Both the position numbers and the translations under genes were made by a program. 64,000 bases of DNA, taken from assembly GCA_028874335.1 (NCBI GenBank), contig JAPPJY010000096.1, forward strand, positions 62,001 to 126,000. The letters run 5' to 3'. This document shows, one piece after another, positions 40,104 through 49,940 of the stretch (position 1 is its first letter; each line of letters opens with the position of its first letter). Under the pieces are notes generated by a model. That model made no database searches, was not told where the DNA came from, and worked only from the letters and a program-made list of their open reading frames with translations. This stretch comes from Gemmatimonadota bacterium (GTDB lineage: Bacteria > Latescibacterota > UBA2968 > GCA-2709665).

Positions 40104-41477
40104 TCAAACGCGCACCCAGTACAGGTGGTTGTCGATGGTCTCGCCCTCAACCGTGTATCGGGAATCGCCCAGCGTGTAGATGAAAGACGGACGGGCGCCT
40201 GGCGGGATAGGATTTGCGCCGTTCGGGCGTTCCAGGGAAGACATGAGTTGACCCTGTTCGGGGTCGAATGCGAGTACCTCACGCGGCGTGAATGTCTTCC
40301 CGTAATCGGACGATTCGAGCCAGACGACGCGCGCGAGTTCCGGATGCTCGCGCAGCCAGAATGAGGGCAGGCCATAGACGCCCGGGGACCAGTTCTCGTC
40401 CGGGTGCCCCAGGGCAACGAGCTGGGCGAGAATGCAAAGGACATCGTCGGACGTCATCACCGGCTTGAAGCCAAGTACCCCCCAACCGGGCCAGTGCGAC
40501 GCCACGGCCTCACCAAACGGCAGTTTGCGCCACCTCCCGGTGTCGAATGTCTTCAGGAAGGCGCGACAGGGCGTGGGTGTGTGGCGAACGTAGCCGACGT
40601 AGGGTCGGTCCTTTGAGTCGACGGCCATGCCGCAGTGGTCAATGCCGGGCTTGGGGTTGTTGCTTTCACCCTCCTCCAACAGGTCGAGCGTGTCCGACGT
40701 CGCCGGAAGCGGAACCGGCGCCCCGTCGGCCTTCTGCCAGGTGCGTCCGAAGTCGAAGGAGCGCATGTACCCCACGGCCTGGTACAGACCGGCCACGTCA
40801 CGCGGGTGCTCCCCCGCATTCGCCTTTCGACTCAGGAAAAAGGCCATGCTCATGTGCATTTTCTTCCGGCCCGGGCCCCAGACCATGTCGTTGTTCATGC
40901 CCGTGTACCCGGTGAAACGCGGCTGCCGGGTCACGACCAGTCCGCGGCTTTGCCACGGACCGGCAGGCGGTCTCTCCCAGAACTCCATACCGTTGTGGCC
41001 GCCGTCGCGAGCGGCGAGGTGCAACGTGTCGTCGGGGCCGCACAGGAGCACGGGATAGGTGTTTCGGCCGAAAGCCTCGGGGGAGGTCCAGGCCGACGCG
41101 TCGTGCGGCCGCAGCGATCGCTGGTATTGCAGAGGCGAGTTGTGACCTCCCATGACCACGTGAAGGTAGCCCCGGCTATCCACCGCAAGGGTGGGACGGG
41201 AATGCTCGTCGACGCCCTCGGCCAGGATGGCGCCCGCGGTCCACCGGCCGGTTTCAAGATCGAGCGTGCTGACCCGGGCGAAGTACCTCTGATTGTACGA
41301 GTCCTGCCAGGCGACGTGGGTTCTGCTGCAGCAGGTGACAATCTTGTTCCCCGGCCCCTGGCTTGCGCGTTCCCCGGCGATCACGGACAGCAACGCGTCG
41401 CCGCGGTCGCGCTTGGCAGCGGCGAACGGATCTGCGACATTGCAGTTCTGGATACGTTCGAAAAATTCAGTCTCCAA
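40104..41477 (-). CDS. BNR-4 repeat-like protein (sialidase/lyase-type propeller)
   Basis: 457 residues if started at TTG 41477, which has AAGGAGG eight bases upstream; an ATG at 41501 adds eight residues but has no ribosome-binding site. No signal peptide is seen. Propeller-like Asp-box and histidine-rich stretches occur through the chain (RTHVAWQDSYNQRYFARVS, VDEHSRPTLAVDSRGYLHVV, GGHNSPLQYQRS, GMNNDMVWGPGRKK, RSFDFGRTWQKADGAP, LESSDYGKTFTPREVL), fitting the BNR_4 group found in polysaccharide lyases and related enzymes. Catalytic residues cannot be assigned. It stands alone on the minus strand, and repeats flank it on both sides. Confidence 0.85.
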   Translation of the reverse strand: METEFFERIQNCNVADPFAAAKRDRGDALLSVIAGERASQGPGNKIVTCCSRTHVAWQDSYNQRYFARVSTLDLETGRWTAGAILAEGVDEHSRPTLAVDSRGYLHVVMGGHNSPLQYQRSLRPHDASAWTSPEAFGRNTYPVLLCGPDDTLHLAARDGGHNGMEFWERPPAGPWQSRGLVVTRQPRFTGYTGMNNDMVWGPGRKKMHMSMAFFLSRKANAGEHPRDVAGLYQAVGYMRSFDFGRTWQKADGAPVPLPATSDTLDLLEEGESNNPKPGIDHCGMAVDSKDRPYVGYVRHTPTPCRAFLKTFDTGRWRKLPFGEAVASHWPGWGVLGFKPVMTSDDVLCILAQLVALGHPDENWSPGVYGLPSFWLREHPELARVVWLESSDYGKTFTPREVLAFDPEQGQLMSSLERPNGANPIPPGARPSFIYTLGDSRYTVEGETIDNHLYWVRV

Positions 41478-41501
41478 CTGGTCTCCTCCTTCGCTATTCA
41501 T

Positions 41502-41996
41502 CTAGCGCCGGGTGCAATATCCATCGGCGCAATCTGGCCGTGCGGTGTCGGCTCTGCCTGTTATGCTGGCGAAGCCGGTGTGAGGGTGGGGCGGACATTC
41601 CTGTCTGCCCACGTCAAGATTCTTCTGTCGAATTACGGAAACAAGGAGAAATCGCAAGGCTGTCGAAGCGTCCGCGCAGGTAAGCTTAGTGCCGGGCATT
41701 TCGACATTCCGACAAGCTCAATGCAAGCATAATCAATGACCCAGTTTCAGCGAGACGGGATGAATCGGCGGGAGAATGGTTGCGTATTTCTATTTAATCA
41801 CCACCAACAACATACCCGCAATATCAACTGTCAATCCCCGAGGACATTCAGCACTGAGTAAAGAGGCTGCTGGCGCAGATTTCGAAGTCCAACAGTGAGG
41901 AAACTCCGGATCATATCCGCGTCACATTCAGACTACAAGAAGGAATGCCTTACGTTTGCGATGCTCGCTTCTGCGTGTACAACTGATCTATTGACA
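41502..41996. other. Spacer with palindrome and R1 fragment, otherwise featureless
   Basis: A GGGCGGACATTCC palindrome-like unit lies at 41584-41612 and a fragment of R1 (AAGGCTGTCGAAGCGTCCGC) near 41656-41677. From 41700 to 41996 the sequence is AT-richer, like the permease it precedes, and I recognise nothing in it. An open stretch ending at 41983 lacks a start and a family match. Confidence 0.6.
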
Positions 41997-44363
41997 TCAT
42001 TCATTTCGAAGGCTTACGACAGGATTCTGACAGACCAACCTTAGGGACTGGTAGCTAATGGTGACGATCCCTAAAGCGATAGTTATGCAAATAGCTAACA
42101 AAAAAGGACCTAAGTCCAGGTCAATTCGATAGGCGAAATTTTCAAGCCAGGATTGCATGACCAAATACGCGATGGGCCACGCGATGGCGTTCGCAACGAG
42201 AATGAGGCCAAGAGTCTCTCTACCCAACATAATGAGAAGATTCATTTCCGATGCGCCGAAAACCTTCCGAACCCCGACTTCCCGTCTGCGGACATTGGCA
42301 GCATAAAACGAGAGTCCAAACATACCGATCGCCCCAACAAATATCGCCAGTATTGAAAACTGACTGAATAATCGCTTTTGCTTTTCTTCACGGTGAAAAA
42401 ACGCATCGAATCTTTGATCCAAGAAACTGTATTCAAAAGGATTCTCCGCATCAAAACTCTGCATCGTGGATTTAACTGATTCAATGGTTTCGGATACATC
42501 ATCTGCAACACATTTTATCAACAGATATGTGGGCCAGGATTTGATTCGTATGACAAGAGGTGAAATTCGTCTCTTAAAGGATTTGAAGTTGAAATCCTTT
42601 ACTACACCGACTATTGATCCGCGGTCTACAATCTTGCGATCTGAAACCTTTTGAATTGGCTGATCAATTGCCGTTCGGGGGCTCTCATATCCTGCATTAC
42701 GGACTGCCGTCTCGTTCAATATAAAGGCTTCGCTTTGATCACCGGCAAAGGCGCGTGAGAAATCACGTCCAGCAACTAAATCGACACCCAGCGTTTCAAT
42801 GAAGTCGTAATCTACCCACAATACGTCCATTCGGATTTCCGGCCTTCGATTGACTCGAAACATGCCCGATGCCATGGGGCCTCCAGGCAGCAAACCAGCC
42901 GAACTCACGTGACTGATGTTGGGATGTTTTCGTAATACGCCTTTTACAGGTTCGGGGTTTTTTCTCAAAACACCGGACCGAAGTGGAACAACCATGGCTT
43001 GTTCGGCATTAAAACCGGGATTTTGATTTCGCAAAAAGGAAATCTGATCATTTGTAATGAAAGTCCCCACGAGTAGCATTGCCAAAACCGTGAACTGTAC
43101 AATAACGAGGAAATTTCTAAAGCTAGATCTCGATCTCACTGAGAATTCGCGCTTCAAGATTTGATCAGGTGGATATGACGAAATGACAAAGGCGGGATAT
43201 AAACCCGCTGCAATACCGATGAGCAAACCAAATACCCATAGCACGGACATGACTTCCCAGTCGCTCGGACTCAATGTCGCACCCGTCGCGAAAACGTCCT
43301 GGGTCAAAGAGAAATTATCCAACAGACATATCGCAAGTACAAGTGCGAGAAAAACATAAGAAACAGCTTCTCCCAGATGTTGTACGATTAACTGCCTCTT
43401 CTGTGCGCCTACAACTTTACGCAGGCCAACCTCGGTGGCTCTTTGAAGCGATTGTGCTGTCGCGAGATTGGTAAAGTTTATGCAGGCGACAAACAGTACC
43501 AAAATCGCAATCACAAAATAGCCATAAACTTCATTGATATTGCCGTTGCTGTCTATCCCATAGTCTCTCTGGGAATACAGGTGGATTCTTCGCATGGGCT
43601 GAAAGTGTACACGTTCACCTCGCGTTAAGGGAATGTCCAAAAGATGCGCTTCATAGAAAGGTTGAACAGACGCATCGTTTTCAAGGAGAACGTACGTCGA
43701 GTACATTGATAGATCCCAATTATCCAGATGCGCTTTCCCAAGCCAAACCTGGATCGTTGAGAATGACGTTAGAAATTCACATTGCAGGCTGGATGTCGCA
43801 GGCATATCTCGTACGACTCCCGTGACCTTCAGGTCAAGATGATTCTTGAATTTCAGTATCTTTCCTATAGGATTCTCGTTACCGAAGTATTTCTTTGAAA
43901 CAGATTCTGCAATCACCGTGGAAAACGGTTCACTCAAGACGGTCCGATTGTCACCTGCAAGCAACTGAAAGCCGAATACATTCAAAAAGTCTGTATCAAC
44001 AAAATAGAAATTTTCCTCATAGAATTTCTTATTACGATAAGATATAACCGGGGGCGGATTATCCGGATTCATGAGTCGGACGACCTTCGAAATCCCCGGC
44101 AGGTTCTCCCGTATAGCCGCACCGAGTGGAGAAGGGCAAGATATCGTGAAAATTCGATTGTCTCTATCCCCTGTTTCTCTCAAAATGCGGTATATCCTGT
44201 CCCCATTTTTGTGAAGGCGATCAAAACTCATTTCGTGGTGAATGTAGAAACCAATGTCAATACAACAGGCCAGACCTATGGCAAGTCCCAGGATGTTAAT
44301 TGCTGCGTAGATCGTATTTCGCTTGAAATTTCGGATCAATACCAGGACGTAGTTCTTGATCAA
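41997..44363 (-). CDS. FtsX-type ABC permease, AT-rich and divergent
   Basis: 788 residues. The start is TTG 44363, six bases after GGAGG (MIKNYVLVLIRNFKRNTIYA). Coupling motifs TEVGLRKVVGAQKRQ and REVGVRKVFGASEMN are kept. The C-terminal tail reads NPVVSLRNE, the only one in the array departing from ANPVxALRxE. Its composition is visibly poorer in G+C: 23 of 60 bases at 42361-42420, against 39 of 60 at 53041-53100 in a neighbouring permease. That and the divergent tail suggest separate acquisition. It has 427 bp of repeat-bearing sequence on its upstream side and no ATPase nearby. Confidence 0.94.
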   Translation of the reverse strand: MIKNYVLVLIRNFKRNTIYAAINILGLAIGLACCIDIGFYIHHEMSFDRLHKNGDRIYRILRETGDRDNRIFTISCPSPLGAAIRENLPGISKVVRLMNPDNPPPVISYRNKKFYEENFYFVDTDFLNVFGFQLLAGDNRTVLSEPFSTVIAESVSKKYFGNENPIGKILKFKNHLDLKVTGVVRDMPATSSLQCEFLTSFSTIQVWLGKAHLDNWDLSMYSTYVLLENDASVQPFYEAHLLDIPLTRGERVHFQPMRRIHLYSQRDYGIDSNGNINEVYGYFVIAILVLFVACINFTNLATAQSLQRATEVGLRKVVGAQKRQLIVQHLGEAVSYVFLALVLAICLLDNFSLTQDVFATGATLSPSDWEVMSVLWVFGLLIGIAAGLYPAFVISSYPPDQILKREFSVRSRSSFRNFLVIVQFTVLAMLLVGTFITNDQISFLRNQNPGFNAEQAMVVPLRSGVLRKNPEPVKGVLRKHPNISHVSSAGLLPGGPMASGMFRVNRRPEIRMDVLWVDYDFIETLGVDLVAGRDFSRAFAGDQSEAFILNETAVRNAGYESPRTAIDQPIQKVSDRKIVDRGSIVGVVKDFNFKSFKRRISPLVIRIKSWPTYLLIKCVADDVSETIESVKSTMQSFDAENPFEYSFLDQRFDAFFHREEKQKRLFSQFSILAIFVGAIGMFGLSFYAANVRRREVGVRKVFGASEMNLLIMLGRETLGLILVANAIAWPIAYLVMQSWLENFAYRIDLDLGPFLLAICITIALGIVTISYQSLRLVCQNPVVSLRNE

Positions 44364-44790
44364 CTAATGCCTCCAGCGCGAAAACTCGCCATTCAAAACC
44401 TTCTTATGGATTATACCTGAGTCAGAGCTTCAACGGTTCCTCTGGATCCTTCAAGAACCTTTGTCCGTTCTTCTCCTTCAGTCGTCTTCCAAATACATCC
44501 TATCGCGGCTTCGCTATGCGCCGCCGAATCATCCGCGATACGGATTCGTCACACGAACGACCGTACCATCGCGCTTGGGACGCCGTGAGGCTGACGAAGC
44601 GTCCGCGCAAATCGGCTGCTGAAGGCTTCCGCTGGACATGCGATCGAGAAGACGGGAGATTCTTCGACTCCGCTCAGAATGACATGCTGGCCGATCAGCA
44701 GCCGCGAAATGCGTCCGGCAGGTCTTCGCCGACAACGTCAAGCTGAGGAAGCGGTGCGAAGGTGGGGCGGACATTCCTGTCTGCCCACTC
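44364..44790. repeat. Spacer with R1 unit and palindrome
   Basis: R1 spans 44591-44686 (ending TTCGACTCCGCTCAGAATGA). The GGGCGGACATTCC palindrome-like unit at 44759-44788 runs to within two bases of the stop codon of the next permease. No sigma-54 element like those at 26091 and 33939 is present. Confidence 0.75.
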
Positions 44791-47142
44791 TTACTCATAC
44801 CTCAGCGCGTCCACGGGATTCGCGCGGGCGGCCCTGGAAGCCTGGATGCCAACAGTCAGCAGCACTGCAAGCAGCAACAACACACCCCCCAACAGGAAGG
44901 CGGGAATGTCCGGTCCAATCCGGTATGCGAAATTCTCTAACCATCGTTCCATCGCATAATACGCCGCAGGGAACGCGATGAGGCTCGCAATGACCACAAG
45001 CTTTACGAAATCCCTGGATATCAGTACGACAATACCCGATCCACGAGCGCCTAGAACCTTTCGGATCCCGATCTCCTTGGTCCGTCTGGCCACGGCAAGC
45101 GCCGTGAGCCCGAATGCTCCGAGACAGGCGATTAAAACCGCGATCAGCGCACCATACCCGACAATTCGGCTCCATCGCTCCTCCTTTCTATACTGCCCGT
45201 CCACTTCATCGTCAAGAAACGAATACCGAAACCCACGGCCGGGTGCAACCTCTCGCCACTTCTCCTCCAGGTACGCCAGCGTACGATGGATATTTTCGCC
45301 ACGGATCCTGACAAGCAACTGGTAGGATGCGATCGGACTCAGGGACAACACCGCCGGGCCGATAATGTGGTGGAGAGAGCGTACATGGAAGTCCCTTACG
45401 ACTCCGATTACCGAAAGGTCCCGCTTGTTCATGCGCAACATCCTGCCCACGATTGGCATTTCCCAGCCCAGATGCCGGACAAGGGCCTCGTTCACGATTA
45501 TGGACGTATGTGAGCCGGGTTTCCGCGAATCGAAATCCGATCCTTCCAGAAGTGAGACGCCCATCGTCTCAAGAAAGTCGTAACCGACGTTTACTTGCTC
45601 GACGTCTATTCTCTCGCCTTCATGCTCGATGATCCCCGTGTACCTCGTCCTGCTGCTTAACGCGTGAAGGGTGGTCGTAATCGCGAGCACCATAGGGTGT
45701 CGCATCAACTCGTTTGTGTACACCTCGTTCAGACGGGAATCTCCCAGTGGCAGATCCGAGGTCGTAATACGCAAGACGTGCTCACTGTCGAAACCCAGAG
45801 GTTTCGTCTTGAGGAAATCAAGTTGTCGAACCATCACCAGCGCACTGACAACCATAAAGACGGAAAGCGCGAATTGCACGACGATCAACCCCCACCCAAA
45901 ACGATTCTGCCCTCCAAGCCTGATGCGGCCTCTCAGGGCCGAAGCCGGCTGAACACCTGACAGCACGAAGGCAGGGTAGCCGCCTGCCGCCAGTCCAACG
46001 GCGACAGCCAGTCCAAGCAGAAACGCCACCCCTGAACCGTCCGCCTGATCGAACAGAGCGACGTCTTTGGCCACAACTGTTTTGAAGGCCGGCATGAGGA
46101 ATTCTGCCAACCCCGCCCCGGCCAACAGTGCCAGGAAGCTTAATAGCATCGATTCGCCAAGAAACTGCATCACCAGTTGAATTCGAGATGCACCAGTCAC
46201 CCTTCGCATCGCCGTCTCCCGGTCGCGTGATAATGACCTGCCCACAGCAAGGGTTATGTAGTTCACACAGGCGATCGTCAGGACAAGAAGGACGATACCG
46301 AGAAGAATATAAGAGAGTGCCGGATTTCCTGCTCCTGTTGGACCCCGGTTACCCCGATTGAGATGCATTTCCAGTAGTGGAAGGAGGCCGATCGAGAGGT
46401 CAGACTGTTCTCCCATCCATGGCGGTACCGATTTTCGAAACCATTGCGAAATCCGTTCGCTGAGTTCCGTTCTACGTTCGTTTATCGAGGCCCTTACGTA
46501 CGTTTCGACATCGAAAACATCCCAACCTCTCGCGTGGCCTCTGCTGGAAAAAGGCGCGAGGAAATCGAACCTGATGCTTGAATTCTTTGGGACGGACTTT
46601 GCGATACCGGCAACAACGAAATCCCGCACGGCCGCCGGCGGTCCCGATAGATTCACCGAAAGGACTTTGCCCAGAGGATCTTCGTCACCGAAAAAGGCAC
46701 GCGCCGCGGACTCAGTGATCACAACGTTGTATGGATCGTCCAGCACCGTAGCCGGGTCGCCTTTCATCAGGGGGAAAGTGAACACCTCGAGGATCACCGG
46801 ATCGGCGAAGCAGAAACTTCCCCGGAGTGACCGATCCCCATGCATCACAGATGATGCGCCCCTGCCAATCCTGACGGAACGGACGTCCGAAAACGCCTCT
46901 TCAAGCGCCGGTCCCAACGGGTCGGGAGTCTCGCCTCTCGGTCCCATCCGGGATTCGACATAGACCCTGTAGATCCGATCGGCGTTTTCGTGAAACGCAT
47001 CGTAGGTCCACTCGTGACGCACATACAGGAACGCCAGCACGCAGAAGGCTATAGCGATGCCCAGACCCACCACATTGATCGCGGCATAAAGCGGGTGCCG
47101 CAGCAGATTCCGATACGCCACCTTGAGGTAATTCCAGAACAT
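44791..47142 (-). CDS. FtsX-type ABC permease, close paralogue of 26237-28588
   Basis: 783 residues, the same length as the protein at 26237-28588, with which it shares most periplasmic motifs (GDEDPLGKVLSVNLSGPP, VPKNSSIRFDFLAPF). ATG 47142 has AGGA eight bases upstream. Coupling motifs are RETAMRRVTGASRIQ and KEIGIRKVLGARGSG; the tail is ANPVDALRYE. Its first 20 codons are almost base-for-base identical to those of the next permease (47312-49642) although the rest of that gene differs strongly, which points to local gene conversion. No ATPase or adaptor is nearby. Confidence 0.94.
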   Translation of the reverse strand: MFWNYLKVAYRNLLRHPLYAAINVVGLGIAIAFCVLAFLYVRHEWTYDAFHENADRIYRVYVESRMGPRGETPDPLGPALEEAFSDVRSVRIGRGASSVMHGDRSLRGSFCFADPVILEVFTFPLMKGDPATVLDDPYNVVITESAARAFFGDEDPLGKVLSVNLSGPPAAVRDFVVAGIAKSVPKNSSIRFDFLAPFSSRGHARGWDVFDVETYVRASINERRTELSERISQWFRKSVPPWMGEQSDLSIGLLPLLEMHLNRGNRGPTGAGNPALSYILLGIVLLVLTIACVNYITLAVGRSLSRDRETAMRRVTGASRIQLVMQFLGESMLLSFLALLAGAGLAEFLMPAFKTVVAKDVALFDQADGSGVAFLLGLAVAVGLAAGGYPAFVLSGVQPASALRGRIRLGGQNRFGWGLIVVQFALSVFMVVSALVMVRQLDFLKTKPLGFDSEHVLRITTSDLPLGDSRLNEVYTNELMRHPMVLAITTTLHALSSRTRYTGIIEHEGERIDVEQVNVGYDFLETMGVSLLEGSDFDSRKPGSHTSIIVNEALVRHLGWEMPIVGRMLRMNKRDLSVIGVVRDFHVRSLHHIIGPAVLSLSPIASYQLLVRIRGENIHRTLAYLEEKWREVAPGRGFRYSFLDDEVDGQYRKEERWSRIVGYGALIAVLIACLGAFGLTALAVARRTKEIGIRKVLGARGSGIVVLISRDFVKLVVIASLIAFPAAYYAMERWLENFAYRIGPDIPAFLLGGVLLLLAVLLTVGIQASRAARANPVDALRYE

Positions 47143-47311
47143 TACCTGATTCCTGTGTGGTTGCGGTCTGCAGAAAGCATGTGGGTACGTTTGGCCGGAC
47201 CCCGAAAACCAAACAACTCGTCGTTTCTTGTCCCAATGCCAGGACCCGCGCTGCCCTCACGCCAATCGATAAGGCAGCTTGACCGGCCCGCTAGAGGAGG
47301 AGTGTTGTTGG

Positions 47312-49642
47312 CTATTCGTATCTCAATGCATCTACTGGATTTGCAGTTGCGGCTTTGAACGCTTGGATAGCATTTGTCAACAACACAACGACTAATGTTA
47401 GTACTCCACCTAACACAAATACATGTGGTGCGATATTTATTCGGTATGCGAAATCTTGAAGCCATCGGTTCATTGTATAGTAGGCCACCGGCCAGCCAAT
47501 TAGATTAGCCAGGATCAGTATTTTCATGAAATCTTTCGAAAACAAAAGGATGATGTTAGACACTGTAGCGCCCGATGCCTTACGAATGCCTACCTCCTTT
47601 GTCCGCCTTGTTACGGCAAGGGCTGTCAACCCGAATGCACCCAGGCAAGAGATGAAAATTGCAAAAAGGGAGGAATATCCCACAATTTGCCCCCAGCGTT
47701 GGTCCGACCTGTACAGTCTATCTGCGTGGGCATCTAGGAATTCATACTCGAAAGGAAGATTCGAGACGGCCTGGTTCCACTTGTCTTTCAGGAATGCAAT
47801 GGTCGTCGAAATGTCGTCCGTGCGTAACTTGATAAACATGAAGGACGGAGAGGATGTATGTGAGAACATCACTGGTTCGATCGGATGATGGAGGGATTGA
47901 TAATGGAAATCCTTCACCACACCGATGATGGGTCGATCCTCGAACACCCCAACCGAATCAACTGTATTCAACCATGTCTCATTGACCATTACCCCGTCGA
48001 CACCGAATTCGTCTGAGAAACCCCTCCCTGACACCAATTTGATCCCCATAAAATCGAAGTAATTGTCATCAACTTCATACACACTATAACTTAATTTTTC
48101 GTCCTTATAGATCGTCGTATATCTTCTCAGCCCCCAACCAAAGAGATCCGAGGCACCGGCAATGCCCGAAATATCCTTGTGTTGGGCCAACTCATTCATG
48201 AAACCTTCTATAGCCCCCTCACCCTCGAGTTTCCACATGGGCACAACCAGTACAGGCTCACTGTGAGATCCTAAGCTTTTCTTCTTCAAGAAATCGACCT
48301 GTTTAAACATAAGGATGGCACTGACGATGAAAATGACAGACAAGGCGTATTGAGTAACCAAAAGCGCCTGACCAAATACGCCCCGTCCACCGAAACGCAG
48401 CGCTTTTCTTTGTAAGTCTACAGGCTGAAAACGCGATAAAAAAGCAGCGGAATATCCGCCTGCGGCGAAACTCACCAGTAACATAAGTCCTGCCAGAATT
48501 CCTTGAGTCCATCCGTCCAAATGGAATTCGATCGGGGGTGTCGTCTGAATCAAATCGTTGAACCTTGGCAGAAACATCTCGGCCATCGCAATCCCAAACA
48601 TCAGCGCCACAATATTCAGAATTAAGGACTCAATCCAAAACTGCACCGCGACCTGGTTCGGGTTAGCACTTAATACTTTGCGCACACCCAATTCTTTGGC
48701 ACGAGCCGCAGACCGGCTCACGGAGAGATTTACAAAATTAAAGCAGGCGATCATCAGGACCGTCAATGCAATCCCACTCAAGACGTACGAATAGACAGGA
48801 TTCTTCGCCACCTCTGGCCCATAGAGGACATGGTTTGCATGGTGAACTTCGGTCAGTTTCTGAAGATGCAACGACCATCTATCGGAATTCCGCATGTACT
48901 TTTTCACTACTGATGGAAATTTCGCATCAACCTCAGAAGGAACGGAATTGTCGGCCAGCCGCACATAAACCGTATGATTGCCGATACTCGTGGACCGACT
49001 GTGGATGTCTATCTCAAGAATGTCCATCAGTCGTTCGTATGGCAGTAGACAGTCGAATCGAATGCTGGAGTTCGTTGGAATGCGATGGGCCACGCCCGTA
49101 ACAAGAAAATGGTAAAACCGGTTATCGGAGCCAAGAATCGCAAGCTGTTTACCCATCGCATTCTCATTGCCGAAAAATCTCTTTGCCACATCCTCCGGTA
49201 ATACGACAGAATTCTTATCCCGAAGAGCCGTACTTTCATCGCCCACCTTGAGCGGAAAGCTGAAAATATCGAAGAGGGACGCATCAGCAAAGAGAAGTTC
49301 CTGCTCAAACATTTCCTCCCCGACCCTCATCCATTTCCTGCTTGTCTTCAGCCTGACCGCGTGGACTATTTCCGGAATATTCTCCGCCAATACGGGTGCT
49401 AAAGGTGGACTCTGGGTTGCATAGAACCGGCGGTCGCCGTCCGGCTCCTTCCAACCTACGTAAAGTCGGTAAATGGAATCCACGTGCTTGTGGAACGTAT
49501 CGTAAGACCATTCGTGCCGAACATAGAGGAACGTCAAGGCGCAGAAGGCAAACCCGACCGCCAGGCCAATAATGTTGATCGCGGCATAAAGCGGGTGCCG
49601 CAGCAGATTCCGATACGCCACCTTGAGGTAATTCCGGAACAT
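47312..49642 (-). CDS. FtsX-type ABC permease with a 5' end shared with its neighbour
   Basis: 776 residues; ATG 49642 with GAGG nine bases upstream (a TTG three bases earlier is less likely). Coupling motifs are KELGVRKVLSANPNQ and KEVGIRKASGATVSN; the tail is ANPVDALRYE. The body is AT-richer than the genes at 52604-63898, but its first 66 bases match those of the permease at 44791-47142 with one mismatch. The spacer on its right holds R1 but that on its left (47143-47311) holds no recognised repeat. The ATPase partner is unknown. Confidence 0.94.
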   Translation of the reverse strand: MFRNYLKVAYRNLLRHPLYAAINIIGLAVGFAFCALTFLYVRHEWSYDTFHKHVDSIYRLYVGWKEPDGDRRFYATQSPPLAPVLAENIPEIVHAVRLKTSRKWMRVGEEMFEQELLFADASLFDIFSFPLKVGDESTALRDKNSVVLPEDVAKRFFGNENAMGKQLAILGSDNRFYHFLVTGVAHRIPTNSSIRFDCLLPYERLMDILEIDIHSRSTSIGNHTVYVRLADNSVPSEVDAKFPSVVKKYMRNSDRWSLHLQKLTEVHHANHVLYGPEVAKNPVYSYVLSGIALTVLMIACFNFVNLSVSRSAARAKELGVRKVLSANPNQVAVQFWIESLILNIVALMFGIAMAEMFLPRFNDLIQTTPPIEFHLDGWTQGILAGLMLLVSFAAGGYSAAFLSRFQPVDLQRKALRFGGRGVFGQALLVTQYALSVIFIVSAILMFKQVDFLKKKSLGSHSEPVLVVPMWKLEGEGAIEGFMNELAQHKDISGIAGASDLFGWGLRRYTTIYKDEKLSYSVYEVDDNYFDFMGIKLVSGRGFSDEFGVDGVMVNETWLNTVDSVGVFEDRPIIGVVKDFHYQSLHHPIEPVMFSHTSSPSFMFIKLRTDDISTTIAFLKDKWNQAVSNLPFEYEFLDAHADRLYRSDQRWGQIVGYSSLFAIFISCLGAFGLTALAVTRRTKEVGIRKASGATVSNIILLFSKDFMKILILANLIGWPVAYYTMNRWLQDFAYRINIAPHVFVLGGVLTLVVVLLTNAIQAFKAATANPVDALRYE

Positions 49643-49708
49643 CAATCGATACCTCGCGTTGTTGATGCTTCAACGACTGTTCTTTTCCTCGCGCCTCCGA
49701 ATCAGACG

Positions 49709-49933
49709 CGAAATGCGTCCGTCAATTCTTCGACCAGACTGACATGCAGAGGAAACGTCCGCGCAAACGGGCTGATTAAGGCTTTCGCTGCACGTTCAAT
49801 CGAGTAGACGGGAGATTCTTCGCTGCGCTCTGAATGACCTGACTTTCCAGGGCCTTCGTCGAAGTGTATCTGTCTCTCGTTGGCTTAGACTGATATACTG
49901 TGGGAGCCGAAGGGGTGACGAGGGGTCGCCATG
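49709..49933. repeat. R1 unit plus a 100-bp direct repeat shared with 61301-61396
   Basis: R1 (49709-49841) is a near-identical 133-bp match to 55135-55267 (shared TCCGTCAATTCTTCGACCAG). Bases 49832-49933 (GGCTTAGACTGATATAC, GAGCCGAAG, GTGACGAGGGG) match 61301-61396. Together they fill the space between two permease genes. Confidence 0.75.
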
Positions 49934-49940
49934 TCCGCTC

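Noticed and set aside
41866..41983. Open plus-strand stretch ending VCDARFCVYN before the AT-rich permease
   Set aside because: No start codon with a ribosome-binding site and no family match; too short to claim even as a remnant.
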